Notes: generated by a model from the sequence alone, not told the origin. A stretch of 64,000 nt of DNA from Proteiniborus sp. DW1 (GCF_900095305.1 NZ_FMDO01000005.1:1-64000), one strand, 5' to 3'. Shown: positions 36,149-45,210, counted from the stretch's first letter. Made by a program: numbers and translations.

Positions 36149-37435
36149 ATGAATAGAAAGAAAAAACGTCTTGCCATTATATTATTGATTTTTATATTGT
36201 CCTTATCATTTACAGCTTTCTCTTATGCAAAAAGAAATACTGTAACCATTTCAATAGCAGGAGATACTTTACTAGGAGATTTTATGGGTAATCACATAGA
36301 CACTCATGGAGTAGATTATCCCTGGGAAAGTGTAAAAAAAGTCTTTCAAAAATCTGACTTAGTTTTAGTTAATCTAGAATGTACAGTGGGTACTACTGGA
36401 GAGCCTCAGGACAAGCAGTATACATACAGAGCAAAGCCAGAAACTCTACAAGGTCTTGTAAATGCAGGAGTTAAAGGAGTGTCCCTAGGCAACAATCACT
36501 CTCTTGACTATGGAAGAGAATGCTTTGTAGAGACCTTAGATAATTTAGAGAAATACAATATCAAATATACTGGTGGTGGAAGAAACATAAAAGATGCCTT
36601 AGAGCCTGCCATATGGGAGATAAATGGATTAAAGATTGGCTTTATAGGGTTTTCAAGAGTGACACCACATGTAGATTGGTATGCTACAGAAAGCAGGGCT
36701 GGAATCGTCAATGGATATGACAGCAATGCAAATAATGTGATACAAGCAGTGAAGCAAGCAAAGGAAAAGGTAGACTTTTTAATAGTGTCTCTTCATTGGG
36801 GAACTGAATTAGCTGACTATCCTAGAGATAATGACGTGACCATAGCTAAAGAACTAATAGATAATGGTGCTGACTGTATAATGGGACATCATCCTCATGT
36901 GCTTCAAGGCATTGAGTTTTACAATAATAGACCTATAGTATATAGCTTAGGTAACTTTGTTTTTGGTGCAAAGGTAGGCGCTAGAACTTCTCAGACCATG
37001 ATATTTAATATGGAAATAAACAAGGATGGTATAATAAATACAAGTATTGTTCCCGGGATAATCAAGTTTGGAAAACCAACTATTTCTGAAGAAGACAGAG
37101 AGACTATAATAAGTTTAATAAACCGATTGTCAGCAGACTGGGGTACAAAGGTCTTAGAAGATGGCAATATCGTTGGCAATATTGAATATGTAGTTCATAA
37201 TGAGTTAGAACCTGAAGAAAATAATCAGATTGAAAATGAAGAGATAATCCATAATAGTACTGAAGCTAAAAACTTTCATGAGGAAAACCAAAGAGATGTA
37301 AAACATGGCAAATTTAGCCTTGAAGATTTTATAGACTTTTTGACCGAATATGGACTGAGGATTTTTATAATTAGTAGTATCTTGTTTGTAGTGTTGCTCG
37401 TTATTATGCAACGGGGACGGTTCTTTTTGCATTAG
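36149..37435 (+). CDS. CapA-family (PGA-capsule-like) metallophosphatase-fold protein
   Basis: 428-residue membrane-attached extracellular protein. A signal anchor (about 8-27) precedes the CapA domain: ISIAGDTLLGDFMG, LVNLECTVG, VSLGNNHSLDYG, LHWGTELADYP, IMGHHPHVLQGIEFY and YSLGNFVFG. The family resembles metallophosphatases and is tied to poly-gamma-glutamate in Bacillus, though most homologues are uncharacterised. A C-terminal hydrophobic segment (about 400-420) ends in QRGRFFLH, whose last codons and stop lie in a copy of the GGGGACGGTTC repeat, so the natural tail may have been replaced. pstS follows. Confidence 0.85.
   Translation: MNRKKKRLAIILLIFILSLSFTAFSYAKRNTVTISIAGDTLLGDFMGNHIDTHGVDYPWESVKKVFQKSDLVLVNLECTVGTTGEPQDKQYTYRAKPETLQGLVNAGVKGVSLGNNHSLDYGRECFVETLDNLEKYNIKYTGGGRNIKDALEPAIWEINGLKIGFIGFSRVTPHVDWYATESRAGIVNGYDSNANNVIQAVKQAKEKVDFLIVSLHWGTELADYPRDNDVTIAKELIDNGADCIMGHHPHVLQGIEFYNNRPIVYSLGNFVFGAKVGARTSQTMIFNMEINKDGIINTSIVPGIIKFGKPTISEEDRETIISLINRLSADWGTKVLEDGNIVGNIEYVVHNELEPEENNQIENEEIIHNSTEAKNFHEENQRDVKHGKFSLEDFIDFLTEYGLRIFIISSILFVVLLVIMQRGRFFLH
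37413..37429 (+). repeat. Repeat copy at the 3' end of the capA-like gene
   Basis: GGGGACGGTTCTTTTTG matches the copy at 35925 and supplies the last codons of the gene. Confidence 0.7.
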
Positions 37436-37576
37436 AAATGGTTATTTTGATTTATCACTATTGAAATTATCTATAGATAAAGATAAAACTATAGATAAAA
37501 ACTATTAGAAAAAATCTTCTATTCATATTAGAATTCTATAGGAACAAATAAAACAAGCTTTACTAGGAGGCGTACT

Positions 37577-38518
37577 ATGAAAACAAGAAAACCTGTAGTT
37601 ATTCTACTAAGTTTATTATTAGTTTTTGCATTGACACTAACAGGATGTACTACAAATACTCCTTCATCACCAGATGCTGGGAACAATCAAGTAGAAGAAA
37701 ATAATGAAAAAAGTGGATTTAAGGCTCAGATAACTTTTAATGGCTCATCTACTTTAGCACCAGTAATGTCAGCTATTGCAACTGACTTCATAGAAGGATA
37801 TACAACTTGGAACAATGTAGATGCAAGCTTTCCAGAAGAAAATATAGCTATTTACATATCTGCTGGAGGTTCAGGAGCAGGAGTTAAGGCAGTTTTAGAC
37901 AATACTGCTGATTTTGGAATGTTAGCTAGAGAAATCAAAGATGAAGAATTAGAGAAAATAGGAGATGCTAAGGTATTTAAGCTAGGAATTGATGCATTAA
38001 CAATAGCTGTTAACCCAGAAAATCCTATTTTACAAGTTAAAGATGATTTATCAACAGAAGAAGTTAGAAAGATATTTGCAGGAGAATATAAATATTGGGA
38101 TGAGGTAGATAGCAGCCTTCCACATAGTGAAATAGTAGTAGTTATTAGAGATTTAAGTGGTGGGGCTCATGAAGTATTCCAAAAAAGTGTAATGGGAGAT
38201 GCTCAAATCAGAGAAGATGCTATTCAATCACCTTCAATGGGGGCATTAGTTACAAAAATAATTGAAAATAAAGATGCTATAGGATATGCATCATATGGAA
38301 TGGTTAATCAAAATGTGGGTAAACTTATTCCTCTAAAGGTTGATGGAGTTGAAGCTACAGAGGAAAACATAGTAAATGGTTCATACAAAATATCTAGACC
38401 ACTCATTGCAGTTAAAAGAGGAGAATTAACTCCTGAGCAAAAAGCATTTATGGATGTAGTGACATCTGAAAAGGGGCTTGTTATTATAGAAGAGATGGGA
38501 TTTGTGCCTGTAAGATAG
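37577..38518 (+). CDS. pstS: Phosphate-binding lipoprotein PstS
   Basis: 313-residue high-affinity phosphate receptor. The lipobox is TLTGCTTN (Cys at about 22). The binding domain has FNGSSTLAPVMSAIATDF, SAGGSGAGVKAV, DFGMLAREI and VIRDLSGGAHEVFQKS. First gene of a complete pstSCAB set. AGGAGG precedes the ATG. Two CTATAGATAAA direct repeats 80-105 bp upstream are candidate regulator sites for phosphate control. Confidence 0.93.
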   Translation: MKTRKPVVILLSLLLVFALTLTGCTTNTPSSPDAGNNQVEENNEKSGFKAQITFNGSSTLAPVMSAIATDFIEGYTTWNNVDASFPEENIAIYISAGGSGAGVKAVLDNTADFGMLAREIKDEELEKIGDAKVFKLGIDALTIAVNPENPILQVKDDLSTEEVRKIFAGEYKYWDEVDSSLPHSEIVVVIRDLSGGAHEVFQKSVMGDAQIREDAIQSPSMGALVTKIIENKDAIGYASYGMVNQNVGKLIPLKVDGVEATEENIVNGSYKISRPLIAVKRGELTPEQKAFMDVVTSEKGLVIIEEMGFVPVR

Positions 38519-38532
38519 GTAAAGATTTAATT

Positions 38533-38560
38533 CAGGGGATGTTTTACTCCCCTGTTTTTT
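38533..38560 (+). terminator. Attenuating terminator between pstS and pstC
   Basis: CAGGGGA (38533-38539) pairs with TCCCCTG (38548-38554), then six T residues. Such a site allows more PstS than permease. Confidence 0.8.
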
Positions 38561-38577
38561 GATTAGATGAGTTCCTT

Positions 38578-38637
38578 TGCCAAGGCTCAGGACGACAAGT
38601 GTGCTATTTGTCTTATCCTGAATCTAGTGAAGGATTT
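38578..38637 (+). repeat. GTCATCCTGA-family palindromic repeat before pstC
   Basis: GGCTCAGGACGACAA faces TTGTCTTATCCTGAATC and AGTGAAGGA, the inverted halves of the repeat family seen at 43922, 45245, 48531, 55497 and 56957. It encodes the false AKAQDDK peptide when pstC is read from the upstream ATG at 38567. Confidence 0.7.
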
Positions 38638-38653
38638 CTTTGTGAGGTGGCAT

Positions 38654-39517
38654 ATGTATAAGTTACTAGATAAAGCCTTCAGTATTTTAATAAAGCTGCT
38701 AACCGTATTTTCCCTATTGTTGTTAGCATTTGTTTTAATATTTATATTCAAAGAAAGTACTGCTTTTTTTAAGGAAGTGTCAATATTTAAATTTATAACA
38801 GGTAGAACATGGAATCCCCTATCATCTCCAGATAAGTTATCAATATTAAATGTAATACTAGGAACATTATATGTATCTTTTGTTGCTATTGTTATAGCAT
38901 TGCCCATAGGGGTAGGTAGCGCATTATTATTGTCTGGGTATATTAAGGGTAGAGGAAAAACTATCATTAGAGGAATTATAGATATCCTTGGAGGAATACC
39001 TTCTGTAATATATGGATTTATAGGTCTTTTAGTCTTGGTCAAATTCTTCGAGATTAGATTTGGTTTTCCTACAGGCGAATCTGTCCTTGCAGGAGGCATA
39101 CTACTTTCACTAATGGTGCTTCCATATATAATATCTACTTGTAATGAAACTATGGAAAAGGTATATAATGATCATTTATCATCTTCTCAGGCGTTAGGTG
39201 TTTCAAAAAACTATTTCTTACGAAAGATTGTCCTAGCTGAGAGTAAAAAAGGTATAATAGCTGCAACAGTATTAGCATTAGGCAGAGCTATGGGTGAGAC
39301 TATGGCAGTCATGATGGTTATTGGAAATGCACCTATTACACCTAGATTGCTTGGAAAGGCTCAGACAATACCTTCACTTATTGCATTAGAGATGGGAATG
39401 GCAGAAGTAGGTAGCTTACATTATCATGCTCTTTTCGCTTCAGGGTTTGTATTGATGATTATTTTGTTGATAATCAACATAATAGTATATTATGTAAAGA
39501 AAAGCATAAGCTTATAA
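38654..39517 (+). CDS. pstC: Phosphate ABC transporter permease PstC
   Basis: 287-residue inner-membrane permease with about six segments and the conserved NPLSSPDKLSILNVILGTLY, GGIPSVIYGFIGL and GRAMGETMAVMMV. ATG 38654 is chosen: GAGGTGG lies in front and the first membrane helix follows at the usual distance. The longer reading frame from 38567 runs through a repeat element and is judged false. Confidence 0.92.
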   Translation: MYKLLDKAFSILIKLLTVFSLLLLAFVLIFIFKESTAFFKEVSIFKFITGRTWNPLSSPDKLSILNVILGTLYVSFVAIVIALPIGVGSALLLSGYIKGRGKTIIRGIIDILGGIPSVIYGFIGLLVLVKFFEIRFGFPTGESVLAGGILLSLMVLPYIISTCNETMEKVYNDHLSSSQALGVSKNYFLRKIVLAESKKGIIAATVLALGRAMGETMAVMMVIGNAPITPRLLGKAQTIPSLIALEMGMAEVGSLHYHALFASGFVLMIILLIINIIVYYVKKSISL

Positions 39518-39535
39518 ATTTGTGAGGACGATATT

Positions 39536-40375
39536 ATGGGAGAAAAGATTAAGTCAAGTCTATTTAATTTATGGATTATATTAAGTACGATAATAGTGCT
39601 TTCCTCCATAGCATTTATATTCATATATATTATAAAAAATGGAGCAGGCTCTATAAACCTTGAGTTCATTTTAGGTAAACCTAAGGGCATACCATTAGGC
39701 TCAGAAGGTGGAATATTGCCAGCTATTGTAGGTAGCCTGTTATTGACCCTTATTGCTTGCATATTTGCTACAGTACTAGCTATATCTACTGCAATTTATG
39801 TAGTATTTTATTGTAATTCCAAGAGAATAGAAGGGATAGTTCATGTTATAGTACAGTGTATGGCAGGAGTTCCTTCAATAGTTTTAGGTCTTTTTGGCTA
39901 CACACTATTGGTAGTTAATTTAAAACTGGGGAGATCACTATTATCAGGAGGAATAACTCTAGGAATAATGATATTTCCTTTTATACAAGTAAGGGTAGAA
40001 AAGACATTGAGAGAAATCAGCACTTCTCTCATTAATTCCTCCTATGCTCTTGGCGTGTCAAAGTCATACACTCTTTTTAAACTAGTGCTACCTATGTGCA
40101 AATCAGACATAGTATCAGCTATAACACTGGCAGGAGGCTTTGCAATGGGAGCTGCTGCGCCTATAATTCTTACAGCAGCAGTAATATTTGCTCCAATTCC
40201 AGAATCCTTATCTTCTCCAGTAATGGCGCTACCGTTTCATCTTTACATACTTACAGGAGAAGGAATATCACTAGAGAAATCATATGCCACTGCATTAGTA
40301 TTGATAATGCTTTTGTTTATAATTAACTTGTTGTCATTATTGACCCTAAATAGGAAATACAATAGAAATATTTAG
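39536..40375 (+). CDS. pstA: Phosphate ABC transporter permease PstA
   Basis: 279-residue permease partner of PstC. It has GGILPAIVGSLLLT, MAGVPSIVLGLFGY and GFAMGAAAPIILTAAVIF. It follows pstC by 18 bp. The last 20 coding bases (40352-40371) are one arm of a perfect 20-bp inverted repeat whose other arm lies before pstB, so an element may have inserted at its 3' end. Confidence 0.92.
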   Translation: MGEKIKSSLFNLWIILSTIIVLSSIAFIFIYIIKNGAGSINLEFILGKPKGIPLGSEGGILPAIVGSLLLTLIACIFATVLAISTAIYVVFYCNSKRIEGIVHVIVQCMAGVPSIVLGLFGYTLLVVNLKLGRSLLSGGITLGIMIFPFIQVRVEKTLREISTSLINSSYALGVSKSYTLFKLVLPMCKSDIVSAITLAGGFAMGAAAPIILTAAVIFAPIPESLSSPVMALPFHLYILTGEGISLEKSYATALVLIMLLFIINLLSLLTLNRKYNRNI

Positions 40376-40609
40376 TGAACATTTGCAGGATACGACTATA
40401 ATTCTTAGCGAAGGCAGATATAAAATCCGTTAAGCAATTATGCTAAGGTAAGGCCAGCATACGCTGGCATAAGGAGTTACAACGAAATCAAAGATTTCTG
40501 TAACTCCATTAAGCGTAGCGAGTTTGCAAGCTGTAGGATTTTATATCGGAATGAGCTTTAGAATTATTCGTGTCCGAAACCGTGAGCGGATATTTCTATT
40601 GTATTTCCT
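40352..40609 (+). repeat. 258-bp nested palindromic element between pstA and pstB
   Basis: Perfect 20-bp terminal inverted repeats: AGGAAATACAATAGAAATAT (40352-40371) and its complement (40590-40609). Nested inside are ATAATTCT/AGAATTAT (40398-40405, 40560-40567), GATATAAAATCC/GGATTTTATATC (40417-40428, 40536-40547), GCCAGC/GCTGGC (40453-40458, 40463-40468) and GGAGTTACA/TGTAACTCC (40473-40481, 40499-40507). No ORF is visible. It may be a MITE-like element or a structured RNA. It fills the 263-bp pstA-pstB gap. Confidence 0.8.
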
Positions 40610-40638
40610 TAACCTTTAACCGAAAGGAGCTGAAATAA

Positions 40639-41382
40639 ATGGATATAATTGAATTAGCATCCTTAAATGCATACTATGGAAATAAAAAAATACTAAATAA
40701 TATAAATATGAAAATCAAGAAGAATAAAATAACTGCTATAATAGGTCCATCAGGCTGTGGTAAATCTACCCTACTAGCTGCTTTAAATAGAATGCTTGAA
40801 GAAAACGGTGGAAATGTTCAAGGCGACATAATATTTGATGGGGAAAATATATTTTCTTACCCAAAAGAAGATGTGCGAAAAAGAATAGGAATAGTTTTTC
40901 AAAAGCCAGCTCCTTTTCCTATGTCTATATATAAAAATCTCACATATGCTCCTGTGTATTATGGAATTAGGAATAAAAAGAAGCTAGACGAGATAGTACA
41001 AAACAAGCTTAAAGTATCAGGGCTTCTTGATGAAGTAAAAAATGATCTGGATATGTCTGCGTTGAAGTTGTCAGGAGGGCAACAACAAAGGCTTTGTATA
41101 GCTAGAGCACTTACAGTAGAGCCAGAGGTTCTACTATTAGACGAGCCTTGTTCTGCACTAGATGTGAAAAACACAGCTAATATTGAAGATATGCTTTTAA
41201 AGCTTTCAGATAATTATACTATAATCATAGTCACACATAATCTACAGCAAGCTAAGAGAATATCAGATTATACAGCATTCATACTGGATGGAGAGCTTAT
41301 TGAGTATGATGAAACCGAAAAGATATTTAATAACCCAGAGGATAAAAGAACAAAAGAATATATCGAAGGAATATATGGTTAA
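40639..41382 (+). CDS. pstB: Phosphate ABC transporter ATP-binding protein PstB
   Basis: 247-residue ATPase of the Pst importer. Walker A is GPSGCGKST, then ALNRMLEENGGNVQGDI, FQKPAPFPMSIYKNL, signature LSGGQQQRLCIARAL and LLLDEPCSALD. AAAGGAG precedes the ATG. It is separated from pstA by the palindromic element but otherwise completes the operon. phoU is absent here. Confidence 0.94.
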   Translation: MDIIELASLNAYYGNKKILNNINMKIKKNKITAIIGPSGCGKSTLLAALNRMLEENGGNVQGDIIFDGENIFSYPKEDVRKRIGIVFQKPAPFPMSIYKNLTYAPVYYGIRNKKKLDEIVQNKLKVSGLLDEVKNDLDMSALKLSGGQQQRLCIARALTVEPEVLLLDEPCSALDVKNTANIEDMLLKLSDNYTIIIVTHNLQQAKRISDYTAFILDGELIEYDETEKIFNNPEDKRTKEYIEGIYG

Positions 41383-41396
41383 TGGGGAGGAATTAA

Positions 41397-41867
41397 ATGT
41401 TAATTTATAACATACCTGGTAGAGACAGAATAGAAATAGAAAATGTTGTATTTGATTATAATGGCACAGTTGCTGTAGATGGAAAACTTATAGATGATGC
41501 AAGAGAGCTAATACTAAAGTTAAAGGAATATGTGAATATATACATTCTAACAGCTGATACCTATGGAACAGTAGAAAGCCAATGCAAAGAGCTAGGAGTA
41601 AAGGTAGCCACATTCCCAAAGGAGATGGCTAGCCTTTCTAAAAAGGAGATAGTAGAAGGTCTAGGTCCAGAAAAGACTATTTGTGTTGGAAATGGATTCA
41701 ATGATATAGAAATGTTTAAAATATGTAAGATATCAGTGGCTGTTATGGAAAATGAGGGATGTAGCGGAAAGTTATTATCCTATTCAGATATAGTGACTAA
41801 GTCTATAAAGGATGCTATAGAAATCATTTTAAGCGAAAATAGGATGAAGGCCACATTGAGAAATTAA
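41397..41867 (+). CDS. Small HAD-superfamily hydrolase (soluble P-type-ATPase-like)
   Basis: 156-residue HAD protein. Motif I is VFDYNGTVAVDG (Asp nucleophile, with Asn in the second position), motif II ILTADT and the motif III/IV region CVGNGFNDIEMF. It resembles the phosphorylation domain of P-type ATPases without membrane parts; the substrate is unknown. It starts 14 bp after pstB with GGGGAGG, so it probably belongs to the pst operon, hinting at a phosphate-related role. Confidence 0.8.
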   Translation: MLIYNIPGRDRIEIENVVFDYNGTVAVDGKLIDDARELILKLKEYVNIYILTADTYGTVESQCKELGVKVATFPKEMASLSKKEIVEGLGPEKTICVGNGFNDIEMFKICKISVAVMENEGCSGKLLSYSDIVTKSIKDAIEIILSENRMKATLRN

Positions 41868-41880
41868 TTTTATAGTATTA

Positions 41881-41905
41881 GGTCAGAGTACAATCTCTGG
41901 CCTTT
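41881..41905 (+). terminator. Terminator after the HAD gene
   Basis: GGTCAGAG (41881-41888) pairs with CTCTGGCC (41895-41902), one G-U, followed by TTTA. Confidence 0.6.
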
Positions 41906-41975
41906 ACTTTTCTATTCATTATTATGATTATGTGTTATAATAACATTTATAGACTATAGTTTAGGAGTGGTTTTT

Positions 41976-42935
41976 TTGCCAAAAATAAAAGATATAGAGA
42001 GAAAACCAAAGCACTGCACCACTATTGGTGGTCAGGCATTAATTGAAGGAGTAATGATGAAAGGGCCAAGAGATATAGCAATAGCTGTAAGAAAGCCTGA
42101 TAATCAAATAGAGCTAAAAAAAGAACCTATAAAGTCGCCATCTACTAAGTATAAATTTTTGAAGTGGCCATTTATAAGAGGAGTAGTAGGGCTTGTAGAA
42201 GCAATGGTTGTTGGCGTGGATTCTCTAATGTATTCAGCACAGTTCTACGAGGAAGAAGAAGTAACTGAACCTGGAAAAATAGACAAGTTTTTTGATAAGC
42301 TTTTCAAGGACAATGCAGAAAAAATAGCAATGTATATCTCAGTATTTATTTCTATGGTAATTGGAGTAGGGGTATTTATGCTAGGACCAACACTAATAAC
42401 AAACCTTATAAAAAGATCAATTGAAGCACCAATAATCCTTAATTTAATGGAAGGATTTATAAGGATATTAATGTTTCTAGTGTATGTAACTGCTATTTCT
42501 AAAATGAAAGATATCCAAAGAGTATTTCAGTATCATGGAGCAGAGCACAAGACTATTCACTGCTACGAACATGAGGAAGAGCTTATCGTAGAAAATGTAA
42601 AGAAATATCCTATTCTACATCCTAGGTGTGGTACTAGTTTTCTATTTATGGTAATGATAATAAGCATATTAGTATTTTCATTTTTTGGATGGCCAAATCC
42701 ATTGATGAGATTTTTAATTAGAATTGCTATGCTTCCAGTAATAGCAGGAATATCATACGAAATAAATAGAATCATCGGAAGAAGCAATAGCAAGCTAGCA
42801 TACTGGCTGTCTTATCCAGGATTATTTGTTCAAAAGATAGCTACAGTAAAAGAGCCAGATGGCCCACAAATAGAAGTTGCTATAGAAGCACTAAAGGGAG
42901 TATTAGTTGATGACAAGGAGGCAGACCTTTGGTAA
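41976..42935 (+). CDS. DUF1385 membrane protein, YqhQ-like
   Basis: 319-residue membrane protein with the family marks GGQALIEGVMMKGP, YHGAEHKTIHCYE (His-rich) and HPRCGTSFLFMVM and four hydrophobic segments. Function is not established; the His/Cys residues could bind metal. TTG 41976 is preferred to GTG 41967 because TAGGAG lies 8 nt in front of it. The prmC start overlaps its end, a common clostridial arrangement (DUF1385-prmC-prfA). Confidence 0.85.
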   Translation: MPKIKDIERKPKHCTTIGGQALIEGVMMKGPRDIAIAVRKPDNQIELKKEPIKSPSTKYKFLKWPFIRGVVGLVEAMVVGVDSLMYSAQFYEEEEVTEPGKIDKFFDKLFKDNAEKIAMYISVFISMVIGVGVFMLGPTLITNLIKRSIEAPIILNLMEGFIRILMFLVYVTAISKMKDIQRVFQYHGAEHKTIHCYEHEEELIVENVKKYPILHPRCGTSFLFMVMIISILVFSFFGWPNPLMRFLIRIAMLPVIAGISYEINRIIGRSNSKLAYWLSYPGLFVQKIATVKEPDGPQIEVAIEALKGVLVDDKEADLW

Positions 42936-43915
42936 AGGCCTACACAATAGAAGATTTAATTAAGATAGGAATAGAGACTTTAGGAGAAGGGGAATTTAAT
43001 AATCCCCTTCTTGACTCTCAACTTTTATTATGTCATGTGCTTAATGTTGATAAAATCTATACTTATACACATAAGACTGAAATAGTTGATAGTTATTCTG
43101 TGGATAAGTTTTTAAAACTCATTGATAAAAGGAAAAGTGGATATCCTATTCAATATATATTAGGAAAACAGGAATTTATGGGTTTAGACTTTTTTATAAA
43201 AGAAGGAGTTCTTGTTCCAAGACCTGATACAGAAATTCTAGTTGAATATATAATAGACATTGTAAATAAAGGATATTTTAAGGGAAAAGACCAGTTAAAA
43301 ATTGTAGATATCGGTACAGGAAGTGGTGCTATTACATTAAGCTTAGCACATTATTTAAAAAATGTTCATATTTACTCAGTAGATATAAGTGACATTGCTC
43401 TCCAAGTGGCTACAGAAAATTCACGAAGATTGGGCTTAGAGTCAAAGGTAACTTTTCTAAAGGGGGATTTATTCGAGCCACTGGATAATCTAGGACTATA
43501 CAGGTCAATAGACATAATCGTATCAAACCCACCATACATCCCAACAAAAGATATAGAGGAACTACAAAGAGAAGTAGCCGAATACGAGCCTAAACTTGCA
43601 CTTGATGGAGGAGAAGATGGACTAGACTTTTACAGAAGAATAGTAAACGAGTATGATAAGTATCTTTCTGAACGTGGAATTTTAGCAATGGAAATAGGTT
43701 ATGACCAAGGGCCTGCCATTAAAAAACTACTAGATTTAAAGGAGCAGGCGACAAGAGAAGAGACAAGGGGACAGATCTCCTGTCTTATAGAAGCTGTTAC
43801 TTTGAGAGAGGCGAATGGGTCTCGGAAAGGATGTAAAAATAACCATCCTCATTGTATAGAGATAATTAAGGATCTTGCAGAACATGATAGGGTGGTGGTT
43901 CTAAAGACAATTTAG
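42929..43915 (+). CDS. prmC: Release-factor glutamine methyltransferase with repeat-derived insert
   Basis: 328-residue enzyme that methylates the Gln of the GGQ motif in release factors. It has the N-terminal helical domain, PIQYILGKQEFMGLDF, VLVPRPDTEILVE, the SAM site VDIGTGSGAITLSL and the substrate motif VSNPPYIP. The C-terminal end IIKDLAEHDRVVVLKTI is normal. Between LLDLKEQ and it lies an extra stretch of about 35-40 residues (near 272-311) that is encoded by repeat DNA also found after tdk. The insert stays in frame and lies in a surface loop region near the end, so activity may remain. TTG start; prfA lies 224 bp downstream. Confidence 0.93.
   Translation: MVKAYTIEDLIKIGIETLGEGEFNNPLLDSQLLLCHVLNVDKIYTYTHKTEIVDSYSVDKFLKLIDKRKSGYPIQYILGKQEFMGLDFFIKEGVLVPRPDTEILVEYIIDIVNKGYFKGKDQLKIVDIGTGSGAITLSLAHYLKNVHIYSVDISDIALQVATENSRRLGLESKVTFLKGDLFEPLDNLGLYRSIDIIVSNPPYIPTKDIEELQREVAEYEPKLALDGGEDGLDFYRRIVNEYDKYLSERGILAMEIGYDQGPAIKKLLDLKEQATREETRGQISCLIEAVTLREANGSRKGCKNNHPHCIEIIKDLAEHDRVVVLKTI
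43788..43825 (+). repeat. Repeat segment inside prmC, shared with the tdk downstream region
   Basis: The segment with TTTGAGAGAGGCGAATGGGT aligns with 35881-35916 (CCTGAGGGAGCGAATGGGT). Flanking palindromes AAGGGGACAGATCTCCTGTC and GGATG...CATCC belong to the same inserted stretch (about 43745-43855). Confidence 0.7.
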
Positions 43916-43921
43916 AGAGAC

Positions 43922-43947
43922 CTGTCATCCTGAGCGTTAAGGAAGGA
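43922..43947 (+). repeat. GTCATCCTGA-family half repeat after prmC
   Basis: CTGTCATCCTGAGCGTTAAG followed by GAAGGA. Single arm of the dispersed family. The rest of the prmC-prfA gap holds palindromic TTAAAC/GTTTAA-like runs (about 44005-44056). Confidence 0.6.
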
Positions 43948-44139
43948 GTTAGTTTTAGAAAAATAAAATTATAGAGGGATAGTTATGTAATAGTGTAGTA
44001 GAAGTTTAGCCATAGTTAAACAATCGCTTAACTACTGTTAAACTCTTATTAAGAGAGATAATGAAAAAATGATAGCATATATTAAAAAATTATGATATAA
44101 TATTACACTGGACAATTCCGTAGTGATGAGGTGAGAATC

Positions 44140-45207
44140 GTGTTAGATAAATTGAAGTTTACAGAAGAGAGATATGAAGAATTGAGCAAAAAGATAAGTG
44201 ATCCAGAGATAATAAATAACATTTCGGAATGGCAAAAATATGTAAAGGAACATGCTGAAATTGAGCCTATAGTATTGAAATATAGAGAATACAACGAAGC
44301 TGTTAATCAATTAGAAGATTCCAAAGAAATGCTTAAGGAAAAGTTAGATGATGACTTTAGAGAGCTTGTAAAGCTTGAAGTTGAGGAGCTTACACAAAAA
44401 TGTGATGAGCTAACGGAAGAGCTAAGGACACTTCTTATTCCAAAGGACCCAAATGACGATAAGAACGTTATAGTAGAGATTCGTGCAGGAGCTGGAGGAG
44501 ATGAAGCGGGTATCTTTGCAGGGGATTTATTTAGAATGTATACTAGATACGCAGAAAGACAGCGCTGGAAAGTTGAAATGATGAGCTCCAATGATCAAGG
44601 TATCGGCGGTTTTAAAGAAGTTATATTTATGATAAAGGGTAAGGGTGCATATAGCAAACTAAAATATGAAAGTGGTGTTCATAGAGTTCAGAGGGTTCCT
44701 GCTACTGAATCAAGTGGAAGAATCCACACATCTACTGCTACTGTAGCTGTATTACCAGAGGTAGATGATATAGACATTGAAATCAATCCAGCAGATGTAC
44801 GTGTTGACGTATACCGTTCTTCAGGTAATGGAGGACAAAGTGTTAACACTACAGACTCGGCTGTTAGACTTACTCACATACCTACAGGTATGGTAGTAGC
44901 ATGTCAGGATGAAAAGTCTCAGTTAAAGAACAAAGAAAAAGCCTTTAAAATACTAAAGGCTAGACTTTACGACCAAATGATGGAAGAGCAAAATGCAGAA
45001 ATTGCAGAAACTAGAAGAAATCAAGTAGGAACTGGAGATAGAAGCGCAAAAATAAGAACATACAACTTCCCACAAGGAAGAATCACAGATCACAGAATAA
45101 ATTTAACTGTATATAAACTAGAAGCATTTCTAGACGGAGACATAACTGAAATGCTTGATGCACTAATAACAAGTGCCCAAGCAGAAAGACTTCAACAAGC
45201 AGAATAA
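44140..45207 (+). CDS. prfA: Peptide chain release factor 1
   Basis: 355-residue RF1 that ends translation at UAA and UAG. The start GTG 44140 gives the family's [26 protein letters not shown] lies 5 nt upstream, so the earlier GTG 44131 is not used. The anticodon-like PAT motif lies in [14 protein letters not shown] and the catalytic GGQ in [18 protein letters not shown], the Gln that PrmC methylates. The gene ends at a terminator interrupted by a repeat. Confidence 0.96.
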   Translation: MLDKLKFTEERYEELSKKISDPEIINNISEWQKYVKEHAEIEPIVLKYREYNEAVNQLEDSKEMLKEKLDDDFRELVKLEVEELTQKCDELTEELRTLLIPKDPNDDKNVIVEIRAGAGGDEAGIFAGDLFRMYTRYAERQRWKVEMMSSNDQGIGGFKEVIFMIKGKGAYSKLKYESGVHRVQRVPATESSGRIHTSTATVAVLPEVDDIDIEINPADVRVDVYRSSGNGGQSVNTTDSAVRLTHIPTGMVVACQDEKSQLKNKEKAFKILKARLYDQMMEEQNAEIAETRRNQVGTGDRSAKIRTYNFPQGRITDHRINLTVYKLEAFLDGDITEMLDALITSAQAERLQQAE

Positions 45208-45210
45208 AAA

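Noticed and set aside
38567-38653. Extended N-terminus of PstC from the upstream ATG
   Set aside because: It reads through a palindromic repeat (AKAQDDK peptide) and precedes the well-placed start at 38654.
38587-39099. 170-residue minus-strand ORF over pstC
   Set aside because: It is antisense to a clear permease gene, with low-complexity sequence that mirrors the membrane codons.
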